A stretch of DNA of 57,339 bases, taken from assembly GCF_002265875.1 (NCBI RefSeq), contig NZ_NPFA01000016.1, positions 1 to 57,339 of the forward strand, in the 5' to 3' direction. The stretch comes from Marinococcus halophilus (GTDB lineage: Bacteria > Bacillota > Bacilli > Bacillales > Marinococcaceae). Under the pieces are notes generated by a model. It was not told where the DNA came from, searched no databases, and saw only the letters and a list, made by a program, of their open reading frames with translations. A program made the translations under genes and the position numbers. The first letter of the stretch is position 1. Every line of letters begins with the position of its first letter. Below, piece after piece: positions 38,549-47,515 of this stretch.

Positions 38549-40033
38549 ATGAATGATACAAACATACGACCGGTTATTACTGTCTTAGGACTTGGAGCCG
38601 GAGATGCTGGACAGCTTCCCCTGGACGTTTACCGTCGTCTCCGTGCAGCTTCACCTTTATATTTACGTACCAGAGAACACCCGGTGGTCAAGGAGCTTGA
38701 AGAAGAGCTTCCGGAATATAAAACCTTCGACCAGATCTACGAACAGACAGATTCATTTGAACAGGCGTACGGTTTCATGACGGAAGAATTGCTGAAGGCT
38801 GCCGGGATGTCCGGGGACATCTGTTATGCTGTGCCGGGTCACCCGCTGGTGGCGGAGATGGTGGTCCAGCAGCTGCTTGAGGCAGAAAAGGCAGAGAAGT
38901 GCCGGGTGGTTATCGCAGGCGGCCAGAGCTTCCTGGATCCGGTTTTTGCGGCACTCCGGCTTGACCCGAGTGAAGGGTTTCAGCTGTTGGATGCAACAGC
39001 GCTGGAAAGAGAGGACGTACAAGTCTCCACCCACCTGCTGCTTACACAGGTGTATGATCGTATGACGGCTTCAGAAGTGAAGCTGACGCTGATGGAGCTG
39101 TATCCGGAAGAGCATCCGGTGCACATGATTTCCGGAGCGGGCACTGCCGCAGAACGGCTTCGGGAACTTCCGCTGTATGAGCTTGACCGGGAGGATTTTG
39201 TCGATAATCTAATGTCAGTCTATGTGCCGCCATTGCCTTTTTCAGCCCGGTTCGGCAACTGGGAAAAACTCCGCAGCGTTATTGCCTCTCTTCGAGCGCC
39301 GGACGGGTGCCCGTGGGACAGAAAACAGACGCATCAATCACTGAAAAGGTATCTGCTCGAAGAAACCTACGAAGTATTAAGTGCTATCGATGCAGAAGAT
39401 GACGACAACTTGCAGGAAGAGTTGGGAGATATTTTACTTCAAGTAATGCTTCACGCCCAAATCGGGGAAGAAGAAGGCTTTTTTACTATCGATGACGTAG
39501 TGGAATCAGTAACGGAAAAAATGATCCGCCGCCACCCGCATGTTTTCGCAGACGCCGCAGCGACGACCCCGGAAGAAGTAAACTCTCAATGGGAACAGAT
39601 TAAAAAAGCCGAAAAAGGCAGTGAAAGTGGAAAAACTTCTATACTGGCCGATATTCCGCCAGCAATGCCGGCGCTGATGAGAGCCTATGAAATTCAGAAA
39701 AAAGCGGCAAAGGCTGGATTTGACTGGGGCAATGATGCTCCAATGTGGGATAAGCTCCAAGAGGAAATAGAGGAATGGAAAGCAGAGCTTCGGGCAAAGA
39801 ATGAACAAAACAGTTCGAAAGAGTTTGGGGACGTTTTGTTTGTACTCGTTAATCTCGCCCGGTTCTTCCGCGTACACCCAGAAGAAGCGCTTGAACAGAC
39901 AAATCAGAAATTCTTTCAGCGTTTTTCCTATATTGAACAGAAAATGATCGAAGAAAACCGGGATTGGAAGGAAAAAAATTTTCTGCAGACAGCGGAAGCA
40001 TGGTGGCAGGAAGCGAAGAAGGAGGAGCGGTAG
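38549..40033 (+). CDS. yabN: YabN, tetrapyrrole methylase-MazG fusion
   Basis: Protein of 494 aa. The N-terminal half (about 8-225) is a tetrapyrrole (SAM) methylase-like domain (ITVLGLGAGDAGQLPLDVYR). The C-terminal half is a MazG nucleotide pyrophosphohydrolase with GCPWDRKQTHQSLKRYLLEETYEV near 252 and EELGDILLQV near 290 carrying the metal-binding E-x-x-D pattern. It probably clears non-canonical NTPs; the role of the methylase part is unknown. It ends one base before rqcP. Confidence 0.95.
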   Translation: MNDTNIRPVITVLGLGAGDAGQLPLDVYRRLRAASPLYLRTREHPVVKELEEELPEYKTFDQIYEQTDSFEQAYGFMTEELLKAAGMSGDICYAVPGHPLVAEMVVQQLLEAEKAEKCRVVIAGGQSFLDPVFAALRLDPSEGFQLLDATALEREDVQVSTHLLLTQVYDRMTASEVKLTLMELYPEEHPVHMISGAGTAAERLRELPLYELDREDFVDNLMSVYVPPLPFSARFGNWEKLRSVIASLRAPDGCPWDRKQTHQSLKRYLLEETYEVLSAIDAEDDDNLQEELGDILLQVMLHAQIGEEEGFFTIDDVVESVTEKMIRRHPHVFADAAATTPEEVNSQWEQIKKAEKGSESGKTSILADIPPAMPALMRAYEIQKKAAKAGFDWGNDAPMWDKLQEEIEEWKAELRAKNEQNSSKEFGDVLFVLVNLARFFRVHPEEALEQTNQKFFQRFSYIEQKMIEENRDWKEKNFLQTAEAWWQEAKKEER

Positions 40034-40034
40034 C

Positions 40035-40289
40035 ATGAGAATAGATAAGTTTTTAAAAGTGTCCAGGCTGATCAAACGGAGAACACTTGCAAAAGAAGTA
40101 GCTGCTCAGGGGAGGATTACAGTAAACGGCAATCAGGCAAAAGCTGGCACAGAGGTTAAACCAGGAGATGAAATTGTCGTACGCTTTGCTTCAAAGACAT
40201 TGAAGTTAAGAGTAGAAACTATTAAGGATACAACGAAAAAAGACGAAGCTGAATCTATGTATACGTTGATGGAAGAAGAAAGTAAATAA
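40035..40289 (+). CDS. rqcP: RqcP (YabO), S4-domain ribosome quality control factor
   Basis: Protein of 84 aa with an S4 RNA-binding domain (MRIDKFLKVSRLIKRRTLAKEV, then GRITVNGNQAKAGTEVKPGDEI). It acts with RqcH in adding poly-Ala tails to stalled chains on 50S subunits. The usual downstream genes yabP and yabQ (spore coat and cortex) are absent; a terminator follows. Confidence 0.95.
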   Translation: MRIDKFLKVSRLIKRRTLAKEVAAQGRITVNGNQAKAGTEVKPGDEIVVRFASKTLKLRVETIKDTTKKDEAESMYTLMEEESK

Positions 40290-40297
40290 TACGAACG

Positions 40298-40327
40298 GCC
40301 GTTCCTTTTGGGACGGCTTTATTAATT
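40298..40327 (+). terminator. Terminator after rqcP
   Basis: 8-bp stem 40298-40305 / 40310-40317 with a TTTT loop, followed by TTTATTAATTT. Confidence 0.7.
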
Positions 40328-40396
40328 TATGTGGAAGAAAATCTGCGAAAATAGAAAAAATAAAGCGAAAAACTGGCATAAAGAGGAAAAACCGTG

Positions 40397-40425
40397 TTGA
40401 AACTCTTTCGCTGCTCCGTTATGAT
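40397..40425 (+). promoter_or_regulatory. divIC promoter
   Basis: TTGAAA at 40397-40402, a 17-bp spacer and TATGAT at 40420-40425. It supplies divIC separately from rqcP. Confidence 0.65.
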
Positions 40426-40509
40426 TAACATAACTAAAATTGTAAATAGTTTGTAAAGTCCGGGATTTACAACAAAGCTTGCATAGACGAGCGAAGGAGG
40501 GGCTCTTGA

Positions 40510-40902
40510 TTGATTGAAGAAAAGAAAAAAGTAACAAACATTCATCGACCGCACTCCCACCAAAAAACACAGACCGATGCCTGGAAAGAAGCTGCCGTCC
40601 AAAAACAGCGCCGGGGACTGAAAAAAAGAATGACTGCTTTAACGGTCGTTACTGCCTTTGTAGTTATATTGATGGGCATTACGTTGTTTTCACAGTGGCA
40701 GACCATTGCAGCCAATAATGAAGAACAACAGCAGATGGAAGAGCAGATGGTGAGCCTTGAAGAGAAAGAAGCAGACTTGAAACAACAGGTAAAGGATTAT
40801 AATGACCTTGATTACATAGCGGAAGTTGCACGGGAAGAATATTATTTAACTAAAGAAGGGGAAACACTTTATAAACTCCCGGAAAGCGATTCATCTAATT
40901 GA
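40510..40902 (+). CDS. divIC: Cell-division protein DivIC
   Basis: Septal protein of 130 aa in the FtsL-DivIC-DivIB complex. A basic cytosolic N-terminus (1-40), one membrane segment (about 42-61), an extracellular coiled coil (about 68-98) and a conserved DYIAEVAREEYYLTKEGE end. TTG start at 40510, with AAGGAGG 9 nt upstream. Confidence 0.95.
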   Translation: MIEEKKKVTNIHRPHSHQKTQTDAWKEAAVQKQRRGLKKRMTALTVVTAFVVILMGITLFSQWQTIAANNEEQQQMEEQMVSLEEKEADLKQQVKDYNDLDYIAEVAREEYYLTKEGETLYKLPESDSSN

Positions 40903-40928
40903 CATTGTTTTTTTGCTTCAAGTATAAT
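40899..40928 (+). promoter_or_regulatory. yabR promoter
   Basis: TTGACA at 40899-40904, overlapping the divIC stop, an 18-bp spacer and TATAAT at 40923-40928: full consensus hexamers. Confidence 0.8.
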
Positions 40929-41030
40929 TACTTGGACACAAAGAAATTGAAACGTGATGCGTTTCTCTTTCTTTTGCATTTATCTCTTTTTTTATTTCAT
41001 ATAGGATCCATAAGGGGGAGCATTTTTTAG

Positions 41031-41465
41031 ATGGCAATTGAAGTGGGCAGCAAGGTACAGGGTAAGGTTACCGGCATTACGAAGTTTGGTGCTTTTGTAG
41101 AAGTGGAGCCGGGAAAAACAGGTCTCGTTCACATTAGTGAAGTCGCGGATAAATACGTGGAAAACATCAGTGATTTTCTGTCCGTTGGGGATGAAGTGAC
41201 AGTGAAAGTGATGAAAGTAGAGGATGATGGAAAGATAGGCCTCTCTATCCGTAAGGCGCAGGACCGCCCTCAGGAAGACCGCCCGAAAAGCAGCGGCAGT
41301 GGCCGTCCGAAAAGCGGTGGAGACCGGCCGCGCGGTGGCTCGAAGCCTCCTCAACGCCCAGCAAGCTTTGAAGACAAAATGAGCAGCTTCATGAAAGACA
41401 GTGAAGAGCGATTAGCTACGATCCGTAAGCATACAGAAAAACGAGGGAAAAAATCCCGTAAGTAA
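41031..41465 (+). CDS. yabR: S1-domain RNA-binding protein YabR
   Basis: Protein of 144 aa with an N-terminal S1 domain (about 1-73; GKVTGITKFGAFVEVEPGKTGLVHISE spans 13-39). A flexible Pro/Arg/Gly/Ser-rich linker follows (about 78-112), then a basic helical tail. General stress protein 13-like. The role is not fixed; ribosome or mRNA binding is likely. Confidence 0.92.
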   Translation: MAIEVGSKVQGKVTGITKFGAFVEVEPGKTGLVHISEVADKYVENISDFLSVGDEVTVKVMKVEDDGKIGLSIRKAQDRPQEDRPKSSGSGRPKSGGDRPRGGSKPPQRPASFEDKMSSFMKDSEERLATIRKHTEKRGKKSRK

Positions 41466-41487
41466 TGCCGGAATTGTCCAACCCTGG

Positions 41488-41521
41488 AGAGAGCCTGCCA
41501 GTGCACGGCAGGCTCTCTTTG
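41488..41521 (+). terminator. Terminator after yabR
   Basis: Perfect 12-bp stem 41488-41499 / 41507-41518 followed by TTT. Confidence 0.85.
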
Positions 41522-41563
41522 CTTGGAAAATGTTTGGCCGGAAAACTAATTTCATTTTGCATA

Positions 41564-41593
41564 TTGACTTTTAGTATAAAAACAATTTATAAT
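41564..41593 (+). promoter_or_regulatory. tRNA-Met promoter
   Basis: TTGACT at 41564-41569, an 18-bp spacer and TATAAT at 41588-41593, 20 bp ahead of the tRNA. Confidence 0.8.
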
Positions 41594-41612
41594 CGTCAAT
41601 GTCGCAATAAAT

Positions 41613-41689
41613 GGCGGCGTAGCTCAGCTGGCTAGAGCGTACGGTTCATACCCGTAAGGTCGGGGGTTCGATCCCCTCCGCCGCTACCA
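41613..41689 (+). tRNA. tRNA-Met (CAT), elongator type
   Basis: 77 nt including encoded CCA. Acceptor GGCGGCG pairs with CGCCGCT (a G-U closing pair at 1-72). Anticodon loop TTCATAC, T loop TTCGATC, discriminator A. The sequence is close to the B. subtilis elongator tRNA-Met at this locus. The initiator hallmark (C1-A72 mismatch) is not present. In B. subtilis a tRNA-Glu follows; none is seen here. Confidence 0.95.
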
Positions 41690-41708
41690 ATTTATAATTT
41701 GAATGTTT

Positions 41709-41738
41709 CCACTGCTAATCAGGCAGTGGTTTTATTTT
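41709..41738 (+). terminator. Terminator after tRNA-Met
   Basis: 7-bp stem 41709-41715 / 41723-41729 followed by TTTTATTTT. Confidence 0.8.
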
Positions 41739-41854
41739 GTGCCAATTAATTAAAGCGGTTTCAATAAGAAAACTACTTTTGTTCCGCTGGCGAGTATTCT
41801 ATACTTTAACCCAAAGCACATTAACATAATAATTGAGGAAGGACGGGGAGGCAC

Positions 41855-42616
41855 GTGGAAAAAACAGAGGACATTATGGCCATGTGTCTGCATGCCGGAC
41901 AGCTTATGCTTCGGTACGGTTCAGAAACGTTCCGGGTGGAGGATACAATGCGTAGAATGGGACGAGCTGCCGGAATGGAGCAAGTGAACACTTTTGTTAC
42001 GACAACAGCTATTTTTTTGTCATTTAAATCGCCTGTAGACCAGCGTGATCATATACAAATGCTCCGAATTGATGAGCGTTATCAGGATTTAAGTAAAGTG
42101 ACTTCAGTCAACCAGCTCTCGAGGGAATATGTGAATGGCCTTCTCACTTCAAGAGAAGTAAAGAAGCAGTTAAAAGAAATTGAAGAGGCTCCGATGAATT
42201 ATCCCGTATGGTTCATTTATCTGGCTTCAGGTATCGGCGGCGGAGCTTTCTCCTATTTAATTGGCTCAAGCGTTATGGATATGCTGCCAGCCGCCCTCGG
42301 AGGACTTGTAACAGCGATTGCGCTCGTGCGCTACCAGATGAGGCTGAAGGTGAAATTTTTCTCTGAATTTCTGGCGTCCTTCACGGGTGCTTTAATTGCT
42401 CTGCTGATGGTGCGGATGGGCCTTGTAATAAATACCAATCAGGTAATTATAGGTACTATTATTCCCCTGGTGCCAGGTGTGCCGCTGACAAACGCAGTGC
42501 GTGATTTAATGTCGGGAGATTTAGTTGCAGGGGTGGCCAGAGGGGCAGAGGCGGCCGTTTCAAGTATGTCTATAGCAGGCGGGGTAGCAGTGGCACTCAC
42601 AATTTTTTTCGTATAG
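41855..42616 (+). CDS. Threonine/serine exporter, ThrE N-terminal-type subunit
   Basis: Protein of 253 aa matching the ThrE/DUF1212 (YjjP) module. A cytosolic part (about 1-110) has GSETFRVEDTMRRM near 24; five or so membrane segments follow, with IPLVPGVPLTNAVRDLMSGDLVAG near 208. The family exports small hydroxy amino acids or dicarboxylates. GTG start at 41855. The next gene supplies the second module 24 nt on. It occupies the locus where B. subtilis has spoIIE-yabS-yabT. Confidence 0.88.
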   Translation: MEKTEDIMAMCLHAGQLMLRYGSETFRVEDTMRRMGRAAGMEQVNTFVTTTAIFLSFKSPVDQRDHIQMLRIDERYQDLSKVTSVNQLSREYVNGLLTSREVKKQLKEIEEAPMNYPVWFIYLASGIGGGAFSYLIGSSVMDMLPAALGGLVTAIALVRYQMRLKVKFFSEFLASFTGALIALLMVRMGLVINTNQVIIGTIIPLVPGVPLTNAVRDLMSGDLVAGVARGAEAAVSSMSIAGGVAVALTIFFV

Positions 42617-42640
42617 TTTGAGGGAAAGAGGTAAATAACA

Positions 42641-43093
42641 ATGGCGATGTTTGCATTTGAACTGGGTTTTTGTTTTGTGGCAACAGTCGCTTTTGCGATT
42701 ATTTTTAATATTCCGCTCCGGCTCGTCTGGTGGGGCGGGTTTATCGGTGTGTGTACGTGGGCAATTTATTCGCTGATGCCGGTTCTGGGACTTTCGCTCG
42801 TTTTTGCAGCAGCGGTGGCGGCTTTTTTTGCTTCGTTTGTCAGCCAATGGTTTGCCCGGTTTATGAAAGTACCGGTAACAACCTTCAGCCTGCCCGGGAT
42901 TATCCCGCTCATCCCGGGCAGCCGGGCGTATGAAACAATGCTTGCATTTGTGCAGGAGAGGTATTTGTATGGCCTCGAGCAAGGCGTGGAAACAGTACTC
43001 CAGGCGATTGCGATTGCAGCGGGGCTGGTGTTTGCCTTTTCGGTATTTTCTATTGGCAAAGGGGTGGGCCAGCGTTATGAAACGCATCGTTGA
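42641..43093 (+). CDS. Threonine/serine exporter, ThrE_2 (YjjB)-type subunit
   Basis: Protein of 150 aa with four to five membrane segments and the family segment KVPVTTFSLPGIIPLIPG near 76-93, matching ThrE_2/DUF3815. In split systems it works with the YjjP-type partner upstream. It overlaps tilS by 17 nt, so tilS translation may depend on it. Confidence 0.87.
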   Translation: MAMFAFELGFCFVATVAFAIIFNIPLRLVWWGGFIGVCTWAIYSLMPVLGLSLVFAAAVAAFFASFVSQWFARFMKVPVTTFSLPGIIPLIPGSRAYETMLAFVQERYLYGLEQGVETVLQAIAIAAGLVFAFSVFSIGKGVGQRYETHR

Positions 43094-44447
43094 TGATTGG
43101 ATCACCAGGTGGGAAATGATACGCCCGGGATCGAAGGTGCTGGCTGCAGTGTCCGGAGGTCCAGATTCCATGGCAGCTGCTTCCATCTTAGAGAGCTTAC
43201 AGAATAAATATAATTTTACTCTCGGGGTTGTCCATGTAAACCATGGTTTCCGGCCGGAGGCCTCCAGGGCAGAGGCACAGATGGTAAGGGAATGGGCTGA
43301 GCGCCATCACCTGCCTTTATTTTCTGCAGCGCTGTTTATGAAAGAAGACCCCGAAGAAAAAGCCACACAGGCAGCGGCACGGCAAAAGCGATATGATTTT
43401 TTCTTTCGTATCATGCAGCGGTTTGACTACAATGTGCTGATAACTGGCCACCATGCAGATGATCAACTTGAAACAATGATCATGCAGGCAGCTTCCGGCC
43501 GGTCGCTTCTGGGTGAAGAAGGGATCGCTCCAAAGCGTGCAATGAATAACTTCGAGGTTGCGCGTCCTCTGCTTGGTGTGAAAAAAACTGAAGTGCTGGC
43601 CTATTGTAAAGAGCTTGGCGTACCTTATGTGGAAGACGAAAGCAATTATTCGGACGATTACAGGCGTAATCGGGTGCGCCGACATATTATTCCAGCACTG
43701 ACTAAAGAATTTCCTTCGATCCACCGGCATGTGCAGGAAAAATATGAATGGCAAAAGGATCAACAGCACTATATGCGCAGCCAGGCTGAGGCTTCACTGC
43801 ATTTTTACGGAGAAAGGCTCGAACGCAATTATGCAGTATTATGCATAAACTTTTTTCATGAAACCCCTCTTGCTTTACAAAGGGAAACGGTTTCGCTACT
43901 ATTGAATTATTATTTTTCTGCAGAAGAAACAGGCATTTCGGCTTCTTTAGTAGATTCCTGTATTCGCTTTGCTTCTGCTTTTAATTCTTCAGGAGAACTT
44001 CATTTGCCAGGAGAGCTGCTGGTCCGGAAGTCTTACGGAAGACTGGAGTTTTTAAGCAGGAAAGATGCGGATGCATCTTCTCCTGAACAAATATTAATCC
44101 CCGATTTTGGCACTTATCAATACGGCAGCGGCAGTGCCTCAGTGATCCGGGAGCGGCCGGAAGGCGCGGATTTTTGGGTGGCCGTACCGGAAGAAAACCT
44201 TTCGTTCCCGTTATACGTAAGACCTCCACGAGCAGGAGATCGAATACATATACCAGGTATGAAAGAAGCTAAAAAAATCCACCGTCTGTTTATAGACGAA
44301 AAAGTTCCAAAGCATGAGCGTGCACGCCGCCCCGTATTTACAGATGAGCAGGGAAGCATTTTATGGGTCCCCGGCCTCCGTGCCTCCTTTCACCATGAAA
44401 AGGAAGCGGCATACCTTGTATGGGAAGAGGGTGGACCAGCCACTTAA
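43077..44447 (+). CDS. tilS: tRNA(Ile)-lysidine synthetase
   Basis: Essential enzyme (456 aa) that makes lysidine at C34 of tRNA-Ile(CAU) so that it reads AUA. PP-loop SGGPDSMA near 25, HHADDQLETM near 133, then the C-terminal TilS domains. Start ATG 43077 (MKRIVDDWI) fits the family; the frame is open further upstream inside the exporter gene without homology. Confidence 0.95.
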   Translation: MKRIVDDWITRWEMIRPGSKVLAAVSGGPDSMAAASILESLQNKYNFTLGVVHVNHGFRPEASRAEAQMVREWAERHHLPLFSAALFMKEDPEEKATQAAARQKRYDFFFRIMQRFDYNVLITGHHADDQLETMIMQAASGRSLLGEEGIAPKRAMNNFEVARPLLGVKKTEVLAYCKELGVPYVEDESNYSDDYRRNRVRRHIIPALTKEFPSIHRHVQEKYEWQKDQQHYMRSQAEASLHFYGERLERNYAVLCINFFHETPLALQRETVSLLLNYYFSAEETGISASLVDSCIRFASAFNSSGELHLPGELLVRKSYGRLEFLSRKDADASSPEQILIPDFGTYQYGSGSASVIRERPEGADFWVAVPEENLSFPLYVRPPRAGDRIHIPGMKEAKKIHRLFIDEKVPKHERARRPVFTDEQGSILWVPGLRASFHHEKEAAYLVWEEGGPAT

Positions 44448-44660
44448 AATAAGAAGTGACAATTTCGGAAAATTTTTTGCGCAGGGAAGCAAATTCCCTT
44501 TATACGTGCTATGATTAAAAACGGACCATTTTTAATGATGGCGGCTTATAATGTGGTAGTACGGCTTCTGTTTTGTGACTATAGTTTTACAAAATAGGGG
44601 TTATTAAAAAACAGCCCGGATGAAAGAATGAAATTCGCTTGGGAGGGTAAAGACATTCAG

Positions 44661-45203
44661 ATGCACGATGAAATACAGGATATACTAATTTCGGAAGAAG
44701 AGCTGCAGACGAAAATTAAAGAACTAGGCACGACGCTTACAGAAGAATACGACGGGCGTTTTCCTTTAGTGATTGGAGTATTAAAAGGAGCGCTTCCCTT
44801 TATGGCAGATATCGTTAAGCGTATGAACATACATCTTGAAATGGATTTTATGGATGTTTCGAGTTACGCCGGGGGCACGGTGTCTACCGGGGAAGTAAAA
44901 ATTATTAAAGACCTGGACACAACGGTTTACGACCGGGATATCGTGATACTTGAAGATATTATCGACAGCGGGCGTACGCTTAAATACTTAATCAGCCTTC
45001 TGCAGACCCGGGGGGCAAGGTCATTAAAAGTAGTAACGCTTCTGGACAAGCCGGAGGGACGCGTTGTGGACCTCACTGCAGACCTGGTCGGCTTTACTGT
45101 GCCGGACGAGTTTGTTGTGGGGTATGGTCTGGACTACGCAGAAAGATACCGGAACCTGCCGTATATCGGTGTGTTGAAGCCGGAGATTTATCAAGGCGGA
45201 TGA
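44661..45203 (+). CDS. hprT: Hypoxanthine-guanine phosphoribosyltransferase
   Basis: Purine salvage enzyme of 180 aa. The PRPP loop is [13 protein letters not shown] near 93-105, with [14 protein letters not shown] near 36. It uses PRPP made by Prs. ATG 44661 gives the B. subtilis-like N-terminus ([15 protein letters not shown]), although its GGGAGGG site is a long 13 nt away. ATG 44628, with a poorer site, would add 11 residues. The 180-bp gap before the gene shows no clear promoter. Confidence 0.94.
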   Translation: MHDEIQDILISEEELQTKIKELGTTLTEEYDGRFPLVIGVLKGALPFMADIVKRMNIHLEMDFMDVSSYAGGTVSTGEVKIIKDLDTTVYDRDIVILEDIIDSGRTLKYLISLLQTRGARSLKVVTLLDKPEGRVVDLTADLVGFTVPDEFVVGYGLDYAERYRNLPYIGVLKPEIYQGG

Positions 45204-45270
45204 TTAGGAACAGACAAGTGAATATGATACTATTATTGCAGCTTTCGATGTATGCAGGAGGAGGTCAGGA

Positions 45271-47307
45271 ATGAACCGAATTTTTCGTAACACTGTGTTT
45301 TGGCTTTTTTTATTCCTGGTAATTATAGGGATTATCAGCTTTGCCCAAAACGATGGTGGAGATACAAATACAATCAGCAGCACAGAGTTTAATGAACGCC
45401 TTAGTGAGAACGAATTTGCTACTATCACGCTCCAGCCTGAGGGCGGAGTTTATAATGTAACAGCTGCTACGAGTGAAAACGCCGAAAATGCGGAGACATA
45501 CGAATCGTATCTTCCGATGACGAATGAATCCACACAGCAGCTGCAGACAGCGCAGGGCCCGAACGGCAATGCTGTCGAATTTGATACACAGCCGGAAGAA
45601 GAAACGAGCGGCTGGGTTACCTTCCTTACGACGATGATTCCATTTATCATTATTTTCCTTCTGTTCTTCTTCCTGCTCAGCCAGTCCCAGGGCGGCGGCA
45701 GCCGAATGATGAACTTTGGTAAAAGTAAGGCGAAGATGTACCAGGAAGACAAAAAGAAAGTGCGCTTTAAAGATGTAGCCGGTGCGGAAGAAGAGAAGCA
45801 GGAGCTTGTAGAAGTCGTTGACTTTCTGAAGGACGCCCGGAAATTCTCCAATATTGGTGCCCGTATTCCAAAAGGTGTACTTCTTGTCGGCCCTCCGGGT
45901 ACAGGTAAGACGTTAATTGCCCAGGCAGTTGCCGGAGAAGCAGACGTACCGTTCTTTTCCATCAGTGGTTCAGACTTCGTGGAAATGTTTGTCGGTGTCG
46001 GTGCTTCCCGTGTACGCGACCTTTTTGAAAACGCGAAGAAAAATTCACCGTGTATTATTTTCATCGACGAGATTGACGCAGTAGGACGCCAGCGTGGTGC
46101 CGGTGTCGGCGGCGGCCATGACGAACGGGAGCAGACGCTGAACCAGCTCCTGGTGGAAATGGACGGCTTTGCCGGCAATGAGGGTATTATTATCATTGCG
46201 GCAACTAACCGTGCCGATGTGCTGGACCCTGCACTGCTCCGTCCGGGACGTTTTGACCGCCAGATTCTTATCGGCCGGCCGGACGTAAACGGCCGGGAGG
46301 AAATTCTTCAGGTGCATGCGCGTAACAAGCCGCTCGCAGAAGACGTTAATTTCCGGGCTATCGCCCAGCGTACGCCTGGTTTTACCGGGGCAGACCTCGA
46401 AAACCTTCTGAACGAAGCGGCGCTTGTGGCAGCCCGGGCTGATATGCAGAAAATCAGAATGACGCATGTGGAAGAAGCGATCGACCGCGTTATTGCCGGT
46501 CCTTCGAAAAAATCACGCGTTATTTCCGAAAAAGAACGTAACATCGTGGCCCACCACGAGGCAGGCCATACAGTTGTCGGCATGAAGCTTGAAAACGCGG
46601 ATATGGTTCACAAAGTAACGATCGTGCCACGTGGCCAGGCCGGCGGTTATGCAATGATGCTTCCGAAGGAAGACCGCTACTTCATGACCAAACCGGAGCT
46701 GTTAGACAAAATTGTCGGCCTGCTGGGCGGACGTGTAGCAGAGGAAGTTATGTTTAACGAAGTGAGCACAGGTGCTCACAACGACTTCCAGCGTGCGACA
46801 GACATTGCCCGTCGTATGGTTACCGAATATGGTATGAGTGAAAAGCTTGGCCCGCTGCAGTTTGGCTCGAGCAGCGGAGGCCAGGTATTCCTCGGCCGCG
46901 ACATGCAGAACGAACAAAATTACAGTGACGCTATTGCGCATGAAATTGATAATGAAATGCAAAGAATCATTATGGAATCTTATGAACGCTGTAAACAGAT
47001 TCTTACGCAGTACAAAGACCGGCTTGAGCTTGTAGCTCAAAGTCTTCTGGAACTGGAAACGTTGGACGCAGAGCAGATTCGCTCCCTTGTTGAAGACGGT
47101 AAGCTTCCAGAGGATCACTATTCGAATAAATCGGATGAAGAGATGGGCGCTACAAAAAGCGAAGAGCAAAAGCGTGAAGAGGAACAGGCTGACCATGTCC
47201 TAAAAGACGACAGCGGTGAATCTTCTTCGGAGGACAATTCCTCTGAAAAAACGACAACCTCTTCAGATTCGAGCTCCGATAGTGACGATACGAACCGTCG
47301 TGATTAA
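45271..47307 (+). CDS. ftsH: ATP-dependent zinc metalloprotease FtsH
   Basis: Membrane AAA+ protease of 678 aa. Two membrane segments (about 9-25 and 116-137) flank an external domain. Walker A GPPGTGKT is at 207-214, Walker B FIDEID near 264, an SRH region near 312-330, and the zinc site HEAGH at 429-433. The tail from about 620 is very rich in Ser, Asp and Glu and longer than in B. subtilis FtsH (637 aa). AGGAGG precedes ATG. A terminator follows; coaX, next in B. subtilis, is absent. Confidence 0.98.
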   Translation: MNRIFRNTVFWLFLFLVIIGIISFAQNDGGDTNTISSTEFNERLSENEFATITLQPEGGVYNVTAATSENAENAETYESYLPMTNESTQQLQTAQGPNGNAVEFDTQPEEETSGWVTFLTTMIPFIIIFLLFFFLLSQSQGGGSRMMNFGKSKAKMYQEDKKKVRFKDVAGAEEEKQELVEVVDFLKDARKFSNIGARIPKGVLLVGPPGTGKTLIAQAVAGEADVPFFSISGSDFVEMFVGVGASRVRDLFENAKKNSPCIIFIDEIDAVGRQRGAGVGGGHDEREQTLNQLLVEMDGFAGNEGIIIIAATNRADVLDPALLRPGRFDRQILIGRPDVNGREEILQVHARNKPLAEDVNFRAIAQRTPGFTGADLENLLNEAALVAARADMQKIRMTHVEEAIDRVIAGPSKKSRVISEKERNIVAHHEAGHTVVGMKLENADMVHKVTIVPRGQAGGYAMMLPKEDRYFMTKPELLDKIVGLLGGRVAEEVMFNEVSTGAHNDFQRATDIARRMVTEYGMSEKLGPLQFGSSSGGQVFLGRDMQNEQNYSDAIAHEIDNEMQRIIMESYERCKQILTQYKDRLELVAQSLLELETLDAEQIRSLVEDGKLPEDHYSNKSDEEMGATKSEEQKREEEQADHVLKDDSGESSSEDNSSEKTTTSSDSSSDSDDTNRRD

Positions 47308-47310
47308 TAT

Positions 47311-47343
47311 AAAAGGGTGCCTGTAAGCAGGCATCCTTTTTTG
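47311..47343 (+). terminator. ftsH terminator
   Basis: 13-bp stem 47311-47323 / 47328-47340 (one G-U) with a TAAG loop and a T-rich tail. Confidence 0.85.
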
Positions 47344-47515
47344 TATGCGAAAAGAAGTAAATGTTTTCTCCTGCCTGTTCTGCGGTATAGCATAAAAGAA
47401 AGAATGCAAGCGGATTAGTTGTTTTTCGAACAGTTTTGTACAATACTATAAATCAGGTTTTCAAAGATAATATAATGATATAGAGAGCAAGAGTGGAAAG
47501 GAAGGAAATAAAGCG

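Noticed and set aside
37852-38565. Minus-strand open frame of 237 codons opposite yabM
   Set aside because: Low-complexity Ala/Ser/Pro/Thr translation, antisense to a membrane protein.
42560-43186. Minus-strand open frame of 208 codons opposite the exporter gene
   Set aside because: Cys/Lys/His/Arg-rich shadow of a hydrophobic coding sequence, with no motif.
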